From Oscillospiraceae bacterium (lineage in GTDB: Bacteria; Bacillota; Clostridia; Oscillospirales; Ruminococcaceae), in assembly GCA_016288755.1 (NCBI GenBank), contig JAEELE010000097.1, forward strand, positions 60,053 to 124,052: 64,000 bases of DNA, read 5' to 3'. Below are positions 41,404 to 50,512 of the stretch, one piece after another. The first letter of the stretch is position 1. Each line of letters opens with the position of its first letter. The notes beneath the pieces were generated by a model. The model was given only the letters and a program-made list of their open reading frames with translations, was not told the DNA's origin and ran no database searches. The translations under genes were made by a program, and so were the position numbers.

Positions 41404-41421
41404 GGGTACAAATCTGTACCC
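41404..41421. promoter_or_regulatory. operator palindrome of the xis-int promoter
   Basis: GGGTACA-4-TGTACCC, perfect 7-base arms, lying just after the -10 box of the xis-int promoter and across the expected start of transcription. The XRE regulator is encoded divergently next to it and is the obvious ligand. Confidence 0.75.
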
Positions 41422-41427
41422 AAATGC

Positions 41428-41456
41428 ATTATAAGCTATATTTTGTAAAAAGTCAA
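41428..41456 (-). promoter_or_regulatory. promoter of xis-int
   Basis: Minus strand TTGACT (41451-41456), 17-base spacer, TATAAT (41428-41433). Confidence 0.8.
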
Positions 41457-41484
41457 GAAATTTATTTGGCGAGAGGTAACATTC

Positions 41485-42525
41485 ATGGAAAATAGATATA
41501 ATTTCATGGAAAAAGTGGAAAATTCTGAAAATGAGGTCGGGCGCGCAATCCGAAGAATTCGATTAACCAGAAAAATGTCAGCAGATGCATTGGCAAAGCA
41601 GGGAGGTCTCAAAAAATCTGCTTTGCTGCATTATGAGAACGGCATTCGTTCCGTGTCAGAGGAGTCGCTAGCTTCAATTTCTGATGCTTTAGATGTTCCT
41701 ACGACCACACTTCGCCCAAGACATATTGAATCTGTTGCCGATGCAATGCAGGTATTGTTTCAGCTAGAGCAAATCTTTGGGATTAAGCCAAACTCGGATG
41801 ATGATAAGATTGCATTTGTATCTGATTCTCCGGATCTTACAACCGGCATTACAGCCTGGCAATCACAATATGAAAAATTGATCGCCGGCGAGATCACCGA
41901 AGAAGAATATCAAGACTGGAAAGATCGGTTTCCGCTGCAATACGGCACACAATCATCAGAGCAAGTCGCCAAAGTTCAGCGGAGATCTGCTGAAAATCCT
42001 GAACTAGAAGTACTGGCGCATGAAGACGCACGCTACAGGAGAAACGGCATTTTGCGAATGAGAACGCACGCGATGCGTGCCTTGACAGGCAGGAATGGTT
42101 CCTATGTTCCGCAAGATCTTCAGCAACGCATCTGTCAATTTGTTCGCTGCTCGGAGCGGTATTTGAATGATGAAACCATTGTTTCTTTTATGCCGCTGGA
42201 TAGTCGTTCAGAGAATAACTCACAAGAAAATGAAGTCTTGATTGAGATCCTTAATATCTTAGATAAAAATGCTGATACAGAGCATTTCCGAATCATTCAG
42301 ATTCAGCTTTCCCGAATTGTCCTGTACTATTTGAAACAAAGAGGTTTTGACCATGATGCTCTTCGCCTGAAAGAATTTATTTCGGATCAGATTGATTATC
42401 TCTATACAGGCAAAAAAGCCAAGCAGCACGGTGTGTATGTCGGCTTTGATTTCACACAGCTGACGCTGCTGCGGGAAGTGACGGGTATGTCGCTGCACGA
42501 AATGTTTACAGGTATCAACCGATAA
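41485..42525 (+). CDS. XRE-family regulator of the integrated element
   Basis: 346 residues, GAGAGG ahead of ATG. Residues about 15-75 are a Cro/CI-type helix-turn-helix (VGRAIRRIRLTRKMSADALAKQGGLKKSALLHYENG). The rest (about 80-346) has no clear family; it is largely helical with acidic stretches and ends in VYVGFDFTQLTLLREVTGMSLHEMF. Divergent from xis-int, with the palindrome at 41404 between: it probably represses the integrase operon, in the manner of phage and ICE repressors. GC content is low compared with the host genes. Confidence 0.85.
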   Translation: MENRYNFMEKVENSENEVGRAIRRIRLTRKMSADALAKQGGLKKSALLHYENGIRSVSEESLASISDALDVPTTTLRPRHIESVADAMQVLFQLEQIFGIKPNSDDDKIAFVSDSPDLTTGITAWQSQYEKLIAGEITEEEYQDWKDRFPLQYGTQSSEQVAKVQRRSAENPELEVLAHEDARYRRNGILRMRTHAMRALTGRNGSYVPQDLQQRICQFVRCSERYLNDETIVSFMPLDSRSENNSQENEVLIEILNILDKNADTEHFRIIQIQLSRIVLYYLKQRGFDHDALRLKEFISDQIDYLYTGKKAKQHGVYVGFDFTQLTLLREVTGMSLHEMFTGINR

Positions 42526-42585
42526 AAAACTGTAACATGTTCGCTTACCCCATTATTCTTGTACGCTGATATGATATAGAAGGAA

Positions 42586-42623
42586 CCACACGCCGTTCAG
42601 GACAATCCCTAAACGGCGTGTGG
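42586..42623. terminator. hairpin after the XRE gene
   Basis: 12-base stem CCACACGCCGTT / AACGGCGTGTGG, 14-base loop, followed by CATCTTTCATTT on the plus strand: no continuous U-run. Probable weak terminator between XRE and the two-component genes. Confidence 0.55.
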
Positions 42624-42699
42624 CATCTTTCATTTCCTCAACATACTTACAAACGGATGAAGCATCTGCAAAGACCCAGTCGTTGTTCATGAACCGCAC

Positions 42700-42728
42700 T
42701 TGACAATTACCGCATGATATGTTAAGAT
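42700..42728 (+). promoter_or_regulatory. promoter of the LytTR two-component system
   Basis: TTGACA (42700-42705), 17-base spacer, TAAGAT (42723-42728), 20 bases ahead of the regulator start. Confidence 0.8.
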
Positions 42729-42748
42729 TCTGACAAGAGGTGATCGGA

Positions 42749-43483
42749 ATGATACGGACTGCGATCGTAGACGACGATGCGGTATTCTGCGCATTTGCCG
42801 AACAGTGCATCGCAGAATATGCCGCTGCTTCCGGTATTGAGATTGAAACAGAGGTGTTTTTCAGCAGCGAGGATTTCTTCGCGCACTGCGGCAGCGGTTT
42901 TGACCTGATTTTGCTGGATATTGAGCTCGGCGGCATGAACGGCATCGAGGCGGGAGAACGCCTGCGCCGAACAGAACAAAAGGAACAGTCGCAGATTCTC
43001 TATATCTCCGCAAAGGAATCCTACGCGATGGAACTCTTTCACAACAGACCGTTTGACTTCCTTGTCAAGCCGGTCTCAAAGGAGCGCCTGTTTGCTGCTT
43101 TACAGGAATATGTTCGCGTTTACGCTGCAAATGCGGAATTTTTCGTATTTACGCACGATCGAAAGCATCTGCGTGTGCCCGCGTCGGACATTCTGTATTT
43201 CCAGAGCAACCGAAAAAAACTGATTGTTGCGGCCGTCCACGAATACATTGAGGTCTACGAAAAGCTCGAAACCGTCCTGCAATCGCCGCAGGGCAGCAGA
43301 TTTCTGCGAATTCACCGCTGCTATGCGGTCAACCCGCAGCAAATCGCGGCATTTTCCTATGAGGAAGTGACCCTCACAAACGGCGAACGCCTCGGCATCA
43401 GCCGTTCGCTTCGGCAGAGCGTCAGCGAGCGCCTGCTTGCAGCCGCGCATATCAGAATGCTTGAAGGGAGGCGGATACCGTGA
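42749..43483 (+). CDS. LytTR response regulator (AgrA-like)
   Basis: 244 residues. ATG at 42749 is preferred over an in-frame GTG at 42740 because AGAGGTGA lies in the right place. Receiver domain (about 1-120): acidic pair in IVDDDAVF, phosphoacceptor Asp in LILLDIELGGMNG, Lys in FLVKPVSKE. LytTR DNA-binding domain (about 132-235): RKHLRVPASDILYFQSNRKK, LETVLQSPQGSRFLRIHRCYAVN, and GERLGISRSLRQSV. Such regulators bind pairs of direct repeats about two helical turns apart; a candidate lies at 44713-44753 ahead of the ABC genes. Paired with the histidine kinase that overlaps its stop by four bases. Confidence 0.93.
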   Translation: MIRTAIVDDDAVFCAFAEQCIAEYAAASGIEIETEVFFSSEDFFAHCGSGFDLILLDIELGGMNGIEAGERLRRTEQKEQSQILYISAKESYAMELFHNRPFDFLVKPVSKERLFAALQEYVRVYAANAEFFVFTHDRKHLRVPASDILYFQSNRKKLIVAAVHEYIEVYEKLETVLQSPQGSRFLRIHRCYAVNPQQIAAFSYEEVTLTNGERLGISRSLRQSVSERLLAAAHIRMLEGRRIP

Positions 43484-44715
43484 TTCGTTTCGGCGAGCCG
43501 GGTTTTGTTTTTCTGCTGATGAATACGCTCCGACTTTTCGCATTTTATAGGTATTTCAGCATCTGCTTTCCAAAAAAACAGACCCGCCCGGTTTATGAGC
43601 TTGCAGCCTATCTGGTGTGCCTGATTACGACAGATCTTGTTTTTCTGATATATGATGAAAAAATCTCCGATCGGTTTTCCGATCATATTGCCGTGCTGCT
43701 TGGTCTGACCGCGCTTTCGTTTCTGTATTCGCGCAGTTTTCTGCGAAATATCGGCGTTTCGTTGTCAGTTTATACTGTCTGGCGTCTGTGTGAATCCTTG
43801 CCGCCGGAGTTTTCAGTTTCGCTGCTGCGAAACGGCTCTTTCATCGTCAGCGTGCTGCTCTTTTTCGTCACGGCGCTGCAATGCGAACTGTTTGCGCACC
43901 GGCTGAAACGGAATCAAAAGCGTGCAGCAATTCTGCTCGGAGCTGATCTCGCCGCAGATATCCTGCTGATTGCACTCTGTGCATATTGTGAAGCAAGCTG
44001 TGATACGGTCATACTCCTGCTGACAGGTGAGATGATGCTGTATCTGTTTTTCTCTGTAATGGAGAAGCAGAAAGAGCAGCGTGAACAGGCATTGACCGCG
44101 GTTCAGGCAAAAGCCTACCGCAATCAGCTCGATATTCTTGCGGATTCGCAGGAGAAAATCCGCTTTCTGCGGCACGATATGAAGAATCACTTGCAGCAGA
44201 TGTGCCTGCTGCTCGAACAGAACCGGCTTTCGGAGCTGCAAAGCTATATACAGACTTCGGAGGCTGCCCTGACCAATGTGCATGAGTATTCCCGCACCGG
44301 AAACCGCGACATTGACAGCCTGCTGAACTATAAATGTGCGGCAGCGGAACGGCTCGGTGCGGAGATTACGGTTGATGCTTCTGTTCCGAGTGCTCTGCCA
44401 ATCGAACCGTTTGATCTGGCCGTGATTCTTGGCAATCTGGCAGATAACGCGATCACAGCGCTGCGCGGCGCGCCGGAGAAAATCCTTCGCATTTCTCTGC
44501 GGTATGACAAGAATATTCTGTTCCTTTCCGTGCAGAATTCCTGTGCAGAATCGCCTGAATTTGCAGACGGAAAACCAGTCCGGAAGCAGCCGGATGACCC
44601 TGCGCACGGCATCGGGCTCAGCAGCGTTGAGAACGCGCTGAAAAAATACCACGGCAGCCTGAAATTTTCCTGTGAGGATGCCCTGTTCACCGCGACTGCA
44701 ATGCTCTATCTCTGA
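43480..44715 (+). CDS. GHKL sensor histidine kinase (AgrC-like)
   Basis: 411 residues, GTG start overlapping the regulator stop (GTGA), GGGAGGCGG ahead. About six hydrophobic spans in residues 1-195. The kinase part has KIRFLRHDMKNHLQQM (phospho-His and the HD-x-x-NH pattern of quorum-sensing kinases), the N-box VILGNLADNAITAL and the G-box GIGLSSVENALKKYHG. AgrC/ComD-type kinases mostly sense small peptides, so an external peptide is the likely signal. The coding end overlaps the first direct repeat of the probable LytTR site. Confidence 0.92.
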   Translation: MIRFGEPGFVFLLMNTLRLFAFYRYFSICFPKKQTRPVYELAAYLVCLITTDLVFLIYDEKISDRFSDHIAVLLGLTALSFLYSRSFLRNIGVSLSVYTVWRLCESLPPEFSVSLLRNGSFIVSVLLFFVTALQCELFAHRLKRNQKRAAILLGADLAADILLIALCAYCEASCDTVILLLTGEMMLYLFFSVMEKQKEQREQALTAVQAKAYRNQLDILADSQEKIRFLRHDMKNHLQQMCLLLEQNRLSELQSYIQTSEAALTNVHEYSRTGNRDIDSLLNYKCAAAERLGAEITVDASVPSALPIEPFDLAVILGNLADNAITALRGAPEKILRISLRYDKNILFLSVQNSCAESPEFADGKPVRKQPDDPAHGIGLSSVENALKKYHGSLKFSCEDALFTATAMLYL

Positions 44716-44753
44716 TGCAGTTCGTACCGGTTTTGATGCAGTCCGTACCCGTT
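44713..44753 (+). promoter_or_regulatory. direct repeat pair, probable LytTR binding site
   Basis: TGATGCAGTTCGTACCGGTT (44713) and TGATGCAGTCCGTACCCGTT (44734): 18 of 20 bases equal, 21 bases apart, i.e. two helical turns. It ends 25 bases before the -10 box of the ABC genes. LytTR regulators are known to bind such pairs. The second copy is also the left arm of a terminator. Confidence 0.65.
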
Positions 44754-44774
44754 CGCGGTGCGGACTGCTTTTTT
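44738..44774 (+). terminator. terminator behind the histidine kinase
   Basis: 12-base stem GCAGTCCGTACC / GGTGCGGACTGC with one G-U pair, then TTTTTT. It shares bases with the second direct repeat. Confidence 0.85.
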
Positions 44775-44775
44775 G

Positions 44776-44784
44776 TGCTATGAT
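44776..44784 (+). promoter_or_regulatory. extended -10 promoter of the MacB-like ABC genes
   Basis: TGCTATGAT: TG one base ahead of TATGAT (44779-44784), with no recognisable -35 box. That fits activation by the LytTR regulator bound upstream. Confidence 0.55.
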
Positions 44785-44824
44785 AAAGACACAGAAACCT
44801 GCATTTCTGCAAAGGAGGCACAAA

Positions 44825-45496
44825 ATGTCAGAACCGATCATTACACTGCAAAATGTCACCAAGCAATACCAAGTCGGGGACAGCACGGTATATGCGCTTA
44901 AAGACTGCTCGCTGACAGTGCAGGCCGGTGAACAGATTGCCGTCATGGGCAGAAGCGGCGCGGGAAAATCCACACTGCTGCACCTGCTTTCCGGTCTCGA
45001 TCTGCCGACCGCCGGAACCGTCACAGTCTGCGGTGAACAGCTCACAAGTCTTGAACCTGCAAAGCGCGCAGATTTCCGCCTGCGGCATATCGGGTACGTT
45101 TTTCAGAGCTACAACCTGATTCCGGAGCTGACCTTGCAGGAGAATATCTGTCTGCCCGCCCTGCTGCTGAACGGCAGCGTCAGCCGTGAGTTTTTCAGTG
45201 AAATCACGCACGCGCTGGGGCTGGAATCCCGGCTGCATCACTATCCGGCAGAGCTCTCCGGCGGGCAGCAGCAGCGCGCCGCGATTGCGCGGGCGGTCAT
45301 CAACCGGCCGGCACTTCTGCTCTGCGATGAACCGACCGGCAATCTTGACAGTCAGACGGGCAGCGAGGTCATGACGCTGCTGACCGGGCTTGCCGACCGC
45401 TTTCAGATGACGCTGCTGACCGTGACGCATGATGCCGCAGTCGGTGCGCAGATGCAGCGGATTCTCCGCATCCATGACGGCGAGGTGCAGATATGA
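44825..45496 (+). CDS. ABC transporter ATPase, MacB/LolD type
   Basis: 223 residues; ATG at 44825 follows AAAGGAGG. Walker [14 protein letters not shown]-loop [11 protein letters not shown], signature [14 protein letters not shown], Walker [13 protein letters not shown] and H-loop VTHDA are all intact. Members of this class pair with FtsX-type permeases to expel or sense peptides, as in bacitracin and lantibiotic resistance systems. The permease gene overlaps its stop by four bases. Expression is probably controlled by the two-component system just upstream. Confidence 0.95.
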   Translation: MSEPIITLQNVTKQYQVGDSTVYALKDCSLTVQAGEQIAVMGRSGAGKSTLLHLLSGLDLPTAGTVTVCGEQLTSLEPAKRADFRLRHIGYVFQSYNLIPELTLQENICLPALLLNGSVSREFFSEITHALGLESRLHHYPAELSGGQQQRAAIARAVINRPALLLCDEPTGNLDSQTGSEVMTLLTGLADRFQMTLLTVTHDAAVGAQMQRILRIHDGEVQI

Positions 45497-48027
45497 AGCG
45501 GCGGGACTGTTTCAGGCTGACACACCGCCTGATGACAAAGCACAGGATGCAGTATCTGCTGATGATTCTGTCCATCGGCATATACTGCGGCGCCTTTGTG
45601 CTCGTGCAGATCGTACAGGGCTGTCTGCTCTATACCGAGCAGGAGATGCGCCTTGACAAATTCGGGCATTTTTCCGGCATCATTGTGAATGCCCGCGCAG
45701 AAGCAGTCGATCCGGAGATTCTTGCGCAGGAGGACGGCGGTTTGCTGCGGATGCAGGGAACGATTTCCTCCGCAACCTACGGCAGCGCGGTCGTCCTCGG
45801 AGAAATGGATGAAAAAGCCGCAGAGATGCTCGGCGTATCGTGCAAAGAGGGCAGACTGCCGCAGACACCGGATGAAATCGCGCTGATGTACCGGGATTAT
45901 ATCCGGCTCGACCGGCTTGTTTTCGTCGGCGAAACGCTCACGCTGCCGGTGCAGGATACAGCGGGCAAAGTAACCGAACGCAGCTTCATTCTCTGCGGCA
46001 TTCTGCATGATTACAACGAACAATGGGACAGCGCGTTTTCGGCGATTCCGGAGGCATTTCTGCCGACTGCGCTGACCTGCGGCGGCGAATCCGGCACACT
46101 CTGCGCAGTATACGGCGAGCGGTATTTCCGCCAAAAAATCTATACACCGGAAAACTGGTTCGGCGGCGACTATTATCAGAACTGGTTTCTCTTAAACGGC
46201 GACAGCGCAGAGCACGAACGGACAGACCGATACACTTACGCCGCATGGATGATGCGCCTGCTGCTCGCTGTGCTGCTGTATTTCGGGTGCAGGAGCGTGA
46301 CCGAAGCATTTTACTGCAATCATTTCCGTACGACACAGCTTCTGCGCTGCATCGGCATGAATCGCGCGGGATTATTCCGTGTGTTTCTGTCAATCGCAGT
46401 GATGCTTTCTTTGTGCAGCATCGCAGCAGGAATTGCCGGCGGATGGGTGTTTTCGGGGCTTGCGGTGTGGCTATTGCGGCGCAGCGGCATCCGCATCAAT
46501 TATCAGTTTTCGGCGGCGGATTCCTTGATTGCTGCGGCGGCTGTGTTTGTCATTTTGCTGGCGATTTTTGCGCTGCATATCAGCCGTTTTCTGAAAAAGC
46601 CGGAAATCACCGTGCAAATCCAGCAAAAGCGCAGAAAACCGCGTGAATACAGCAGCTTTTCCGCGCTGTATCGCCGGACAGTCGGGCGCGCAAGAAACCG
46701 GCAGATGCGTTTTCAGACCGTGATGCTGACAATGACCGCCTGCGTGTTTTTCTCTGCGGCATATTTCTCGGATGTCTATGCCGAGGATGTTTTTCATGAA
46801 CTGAAACAGGAATCCGGGGCAATTCCGGCAGATTTTGCATTTCTCCCGATCGGCGGCGGCGCATATCCCGAATATCTGAATCTGGAACCGGTACGCGATT
46901 ACGGTCTGACGTCAGAGCAGATCGAACAGATCAGCGCCGACGGCAGCGCAAAGGTCACGTTTGCCGTCACAGGGCAATATGCGACGGCATTTCTGCACTG
47001 GAATGATGCGATGCCGAACGCCGCGCTGCATCAGCTTCATGAGAGCCATTCATTCCGGCGGGAACTGAACGAAATGCAGCTTGATGCCGATGCAGTTTTC
47101 GCAAATGCGGGACTGACTGCCGCCGATAATCTGCTCACATACAATATCTTCGGCATTTCCGCAGAACAGCTCAAAGAGGCAGACCCGGTCAGCGGCTCAC
47201 TGAATTTCTCCGCTTATCAAAACGGAGAAGAAGCGGTTGTATTTCAGGGCGACCACGCGGATTTTCACCTCGGTGACACGGTCGAACTATACATATTCGA
47301 GTATGACAATGCGCGGCTGCAAGAGTCGGGGTACAGACCCCGACTGACTTCAAAAACTGTTCGGATTTCTGCGGTATATGCGATTCGCGCGGAGGATGAC
47401 AGCCAGCTGAACCGCTTTCTGCTGCGTTCTGCCGGAAATGCTGGGTGTCTGTTTGTATCCGATCAGCTCATGCTTTCCGCCGACCGTGAACTCAACTATG
47501 ATACTGTTTTTGCTGACCGCTGCGATGCTTCCGCAGAGGCTGTGCTGCTTGATATTTACCGCGAATGCCGTCACGGGACATATGCCTTCCGGAATTATAC
47601 CGATCTTGCCGGTCAACAGCGTGAAACTGCGGCAAAATACCGCATACCGTTTCTGATACTGGCATGGCTGCTCGTCGGCATGATTCTCTGCTCCTATATG
47701 GTTTCTGACCGCACCATCCGAAACATGAACGCAAAAAGCGATTTTCTGCTGACAGCGGTCGGGCTTCGCCGGAGAGAGAAGCTGCTTGCAATCTGCCAGA
47801 ATCATCTGACGCGCTGCGCAAGAGCCTGCCTGTATGGATTTGGACTGTTTGCGGGCATCATCCTGATTGTACGGATTCCTGTGCATCTGCCGGTTCTGAC
47901 GGGTGACTGTCTGAAAACCGTGATGAGACTGCTTGCGCTTTCCGCAGCCGTCACCGTGACCGGCAGCCTGTCCGCCGTACGGCAAATCTACGGCAGCGAA
48001 ACCGCCGCTGGATTGCGGCAGGAGTAA
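45493..48027 (+). CDS. FtsX-type ABC permease (large, two-core)
   Basis: 844 residues, ATGA overlap with the ATPase. An N-terminal span (about 17-40) is followed by an extracytoplasmic region (about 45-245), three spans (about 250-375), a short cytoplasmic stretch with QQKRRKPREYSSFSALYRR, a second span near 415, a second large external domain (about 435-710) and three spans at the C-terminus (about 720-835). This is two FtsX cores in one chain, as in BceB-like and MacB-like exporters that act without a separate partner. Probably exports or detoxifies a peptide with the ATPase at 44825. Confidence 0.88.
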   Translation: MKRRDCFRLTHRLMTKHRMQYLLMILSIGIYCGAFVLVQIVQGCLLYTEQEMRLDKFGHFSGIIVNARAEAVDPEILAQEDGGLLRMQGTISSATYGSAVVLGEMDEKAAEMLGVSCKEGRLPQTPDEIALMYRDYIRLDRLVFVGETLTLPVQDTAGKVTERSFILCGILHDYNEQWDSAFSAIPEAFLPTALTCGGESGTLCAVYGERYFRQKIYTPENWFGGDYYQNWFLLNGDSAEHERTDRYTYAAWMMRLLLAVLLYFGCRSVTEAFYCNHFRTTQLLRCIGMNRAGLFRVFLSIAVMLSLCSIAAGIAGGWVFSGLAVWLLRRSGIRINYQFSAADSLIAAAAVFVILLAIFALHISRFLKKPEITVQIQQKRRKPREYSSFSALYRRTVGRARNRQMRFQTVMLTMTACVFFSAAYFSDVYAEDVFHELKQESGAIPADFAFLPIGGGAYPEYLNLEPVRDYGLTSEQIEQISADGSAKVTFAVTGQYATAFLHWNDAMPNAALHQLHESHSFRRELNEMQLDADAVFANAGLTAADNLLTYNIFGISAEQLKEADPVSGSLNFSAYQNGEEAVVFQGDHADFHLGDTVELYIFEYDNARLQESGYRPRLTSKTVRISAVYAIRAEDDSQLNRFLLRSAGNAGCLFVSDQLMLSADRELNYDTVFADRCDASAEAVLLDIYRECRHGTYAFRNYTDLAGQQRETAAKYRIPFLILAWLLVGMILCSYMVSDRTIRNMNAKSDFLLTAVGLRRREKLLAICQNHLTRCARACLYGFGLFAGIILIVRIPVHLPVLTGDCLKTVMRLLALSAAVTVTGSLSAVRQIYGSETAAGLRQE

Positions 48028-48396
48028 CCTGTCCGAATGAGAAAACGGTATATTTGTCAGCGCCTCATGCAGAACGGCTTTTTCATCTCAAAGCTGCGAA
48101 TGATTGACTTTTTATATGAATATATGGTATTATGAGAGCGGCTTATCGCGGCAGGACAGCGCTAGCTGAAAAGCACGCTGTATCGTCAAAATCAGATTGG
48201 ATAGGCAAAGCAGCATATTCATTTTCAATGTGGTTTTCACCCAAATAGTTGACCAAAAGTTGCCCAAATCACAACAAGACAAGCGAATATATCGAAAGCC
48301 CGTGCCAACAAAATTCATGTTAGCGCGGGCTGTTTTCATGATTATTAACTTGATTGCGGTATTAAACAGCGCTTCATTAAAGCGAGATCGACAGTA
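48028..48396 (+). other. intergenic region with degraded sequence
   Basis: Between the permease and the ATPase fragment there is one possible 32-codon frame (48037-48135) without a good ribosome site and a strong terminator (48297-48335). The region looks like the remains of rearranged mobile DNA. No gene is supported. Confidence 0.4.
48297..48335 (+). terminator. intrinsic terminator
   Basis: 14-base stem AGCCCGTGCCAACA / TGTTAGCGCGGGCT with two G-U pairs, 7-base loop, then GTTTT. It faces the plus strand, after the permease region. Confidence 0.75.
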
Positions 48397-48494
48397 TTCT
48401 CATCGCGTCACATTCCGCGGAAGAAATTGCCGTGCTCTGTGATACGGTCTGTGAGATGGACAAGGGCGTACTGACGAAGACTTCAGGGATTGAA
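48396..48494 (+). pseudogene. 3' fragment of an ABC ATPase gene
   Basis: Translates as ILIASHSAEEIAVLCDTV, then [15 protein letters not shown], nearly the same as the C-terminus of the ATPase encoded at 54563-55207 on the other strand. Only the last 33 codons remain and the stop is lost. It is the end of a duplicated and deleted ABC locus. Confidence 0.85.
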
Positions 48495-48496
48495 CA

Positions 48497-48526
48497 TCAG
48501 AGTTCAAACCCTGAAATCTTCGTCTG
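48497..48526 (+). repeat. 30-base repeat shared with 54562-54591
   Basis: ATCAGAGTTCAAACCCTGAA and the following ATCTTCGTC occur identically at 54562-54591, where they cover the end of the full ATPase gene on the minus strand. Here the repeat is followed by the next ATPase gene (48531) and preceded by the inverted gene fragment, so fragment and repeat form an imperfect palindrome. Confidence 0.85.
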
Positions 48527-48530
48527 ATGA

Positions 48531-49202
48531 TTACGAATCAGAAACCAAAGAGCCGTCTGCAATTTCAATGATTCTGCCGCACTGCTGCGCGATGCTCTTG
48601 TCATGTGTGACAATGATGATCGTTGTGCCGGTTCGGTTGAGTGCTTTGAGCACCTCCATGATCTCCGCGGCGGTTTTGCTGTCAAGCGCGCCGGTCGGCT
48701 CGTCCGCGAGAATCACCGACGGCTCATTGACAATCGCTCTTGCGATTGCGACGCGCTGTTTTTGTCCGCCGGACATCTGATTGACCGGCTTTTTCGCGTA
48801 ATCCGCCATTCCGACCGATTGAAGTGCGTTCAGGGCAAGCTGTTTGCGGTTTGACTTTTTCTTTGCGGCAAAATCCAGCGGCAGCATGACATTTTCCAGT
48901 GCTGTGAAATCCTCAACAAGCGCAAAATCCTGCATGACCATCCCGATTTTTTCATTGCGGATCTGTGCCAGTTTTCGCTCTGACAGCTTTTTGATGAGAA
49001 TGCCGTCGAGCAGATATTCACCCGAATCATAGCTGTCAATGCACGCGAGGATATGCAGCAACGTCGATTTCCCTGCACCGGATTTTCCGATGACTGCGAT
49101 CATTTCACCGTCTTTGACCTCCGCTGTGATACCGGACAATGCCTGAAACGAATTATTCTTGCCTCTGTTGTAGACTTTTGATATTCCTTGCAGACGGATC
49201 AT
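48531..49202 (-). CDS. ABC transporter ATPase for the FtsX-type permease set
   Basis: 223 residues; ATG at 49202 follows GAGGGT. Walker [14 protein letters not shown]-loop [10 protein letters not shown], signature [14 protein letters not shown], Walker [15 protein letters not shown]-loop VTHDK. MacB/LolD-type, the only ATPase in the minus-strand group 48531-54366, which has four permease genes. It probably serves both permease pairs as motor. Last gene of that group. Confidence 0.95.
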   Translation of the reverse strand: MIRLQGISKVYNRGKNNSFQALSGITAEVKDGEMIAVIGKSGAGKSTLLHILACIDSYDSGEYLLDGILIKKLSERKLAQIRNEKIGMVMQDFALVEDFTALENVMLPLDFAAKKKSNRKQLALNALQSVGMADYAKKPVNQMSGGQKQRVAIARAIVNEPSVILADEPTGALDSKTAAEIMEVLKALNRTGTTIIIVTHDKSIAQQCGRIIEIADGSLVSDS

Positions 49203-49261
49203 AGGATTACCCTCATTTCTTTCATACTTGTTTTGATGATTGATGGTACACACCGCTTGTT

Positions 49262-50512
49262 TTATTCTGAATTTGCCCGCAAAACAGAGCAAACATCATT
49301 CGTTTTCAGTGTCATATACGGAAACAGCGTTCCGATCCCGATATTCAGAATTGCAATCAGACAGCAGATTATTCCTGTTAACAGCAAATCCGATTTCATC
49401 TGAACATGTAGAATCATCTGGCTCATCAGAACGATAAAACCGGCGAAGATCCCTGCAATCAAAGACGCCGCTGTCAACTGTATCATACATAATACCGTAC
49501 AGTGCTGTCTGGTTCCGCCGCATAATTGAATCATGGCATATTCCTTCAGATTTCGCTTGAAAACGGTTGTATTGATGCACATGGAACTGATGACGGTCAG
49601 CAGCAGCAAGCCGAGAAAGCCCGGCAGGATTGTCAAAAGCCGCATACCGATATAAGCCTTGCTGTTTTCATGGATGACAGAAAGATTCACAGCTACCGTT
49701 TGATATTTTGACTGTAAGAATGAAACGGTTGAAATCAGTTGTTTATCCGATGTTTCATCCGGAAGCCGAAGAATCCCATATGAATCGTCCATAAATGCGA
49801 CGATATTCTGCCGGTCAACTGCTTCCTGTGACAAGATGATAATCAGGGAATCTTTATCGGTTTCGGATTCACGAAGCAGCGGCTGAAACAGCGAAAGATG
49901 ACTGTGAAGTCCCTCCGCCGTACCGGAACCCCACAGAAAAGAATCCCGGTTCATGATTCCAGCGATTTTAAGTCGGACAGTTTTTTCTTCATTATCATAG
50001 GTGATTCCGACTGCTTCTTCCATGATCTCCCCAATTTGAAAATTGGTATCGGCTTGATAAACAACCACAGGGAGAATGTTATCATCTGTGCTTTCTGTTG
50101 TGAAAAGCTGCTCCCAGCTTCCGTCATCCAAATCCGGATGATATACCGAAAACACATTCTGACAATAGCTGAAAATACGAACTGACCTGTCTGAATCGGG
50201 AAATGACAGATATGGACGGTACCGCGCATAGCCCGTTTCGTGAAAATCAGTGAAGTCTTCGCCGTACGGTCCGTTATATCTGTAATCTAGCCTGACAGGC
50301 ATTGTGAAGCGGCTTTCCTGATATGTCGAGGTAAAGCGCACAGCGACGCCTTTCTGACTCAATAATGCTTTCAGCGGTAGATAATACGCCACACACGAGT
50401 GAATGGAAAACACAGCATACGCACAGGCACAAAACACCAGCATCATCTGAATGATGACAAAGCAATATGTTTTCCATACGCGCTGAAAGAATCGCAGGGA
50501 TAATCTGATCAT
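49262..50512 (-). CDS. FtsX-type ABC permease, pair 1 second member
   Basis: 416 residues, starts directly at the stop of the upstream gene. One N-terminal span (about 17-38), a large external domain (about 45-280) and three spans toward the C-terminus (about 285-400): MLTILPGFLGLLLLTVISSMCI, LTAASLIAGIFAGFIVLM, GIICCLIAILNIGIGTLF. This is a single FtsX core. Resembles the permease at 51984 in size and layout and is probably its paralogue. No ribosome-site oddity. Confidence 0.85.
   Translation of the reverse strand: MIRLSLRFFQRVWKTYCFVIIQMMLVFCACAYAVFSIHSCVAYYLPLKALLSQKGVAVRFTSTYQESRFTMPVRLDYRYNGPYGEDFTDFHETGYARYRPYLSFPDSDRSVRIFSYCQNVFSVYHPDLDDGSWEQLFTTESTDDNILPVVVYQADTNFQIGEIMEEAVGITYDNEEKTVRLKIAGIMNRDSFLWGSGTAEGLHSHLSLFQPLLRESETDKDSLIIILSQEAVDRQNIVAFMDDSYGILRLPDETSDKQLISTVSFLQSKYQTVAVNLSVIHENSKAYIGMRLLTILPGFLGLLLLTVISSMCINTTVFKRNLKEYAMIQLCGGTRQHCTVLCMIQLTAASLIAGIFAGFIVLMSQMILHVQMKSDLLLTGIICCLIAILNIGIGTLFPYMTLKTNDVCSVLRANSE

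Noticed and set aside
48037..48135. 32-codon frame starting MRKRYICQRLMQNGFF
   Set aside because: No ribosome site and no neighbour that would need it; possibly the remnant of a mobile element gene, but not supported as a gene.
48130..48339. 69-codon minus-strand frame
   Set aside because: It runs across a strong plus-strand terminator hairpin and has no ribosome site or known domain.
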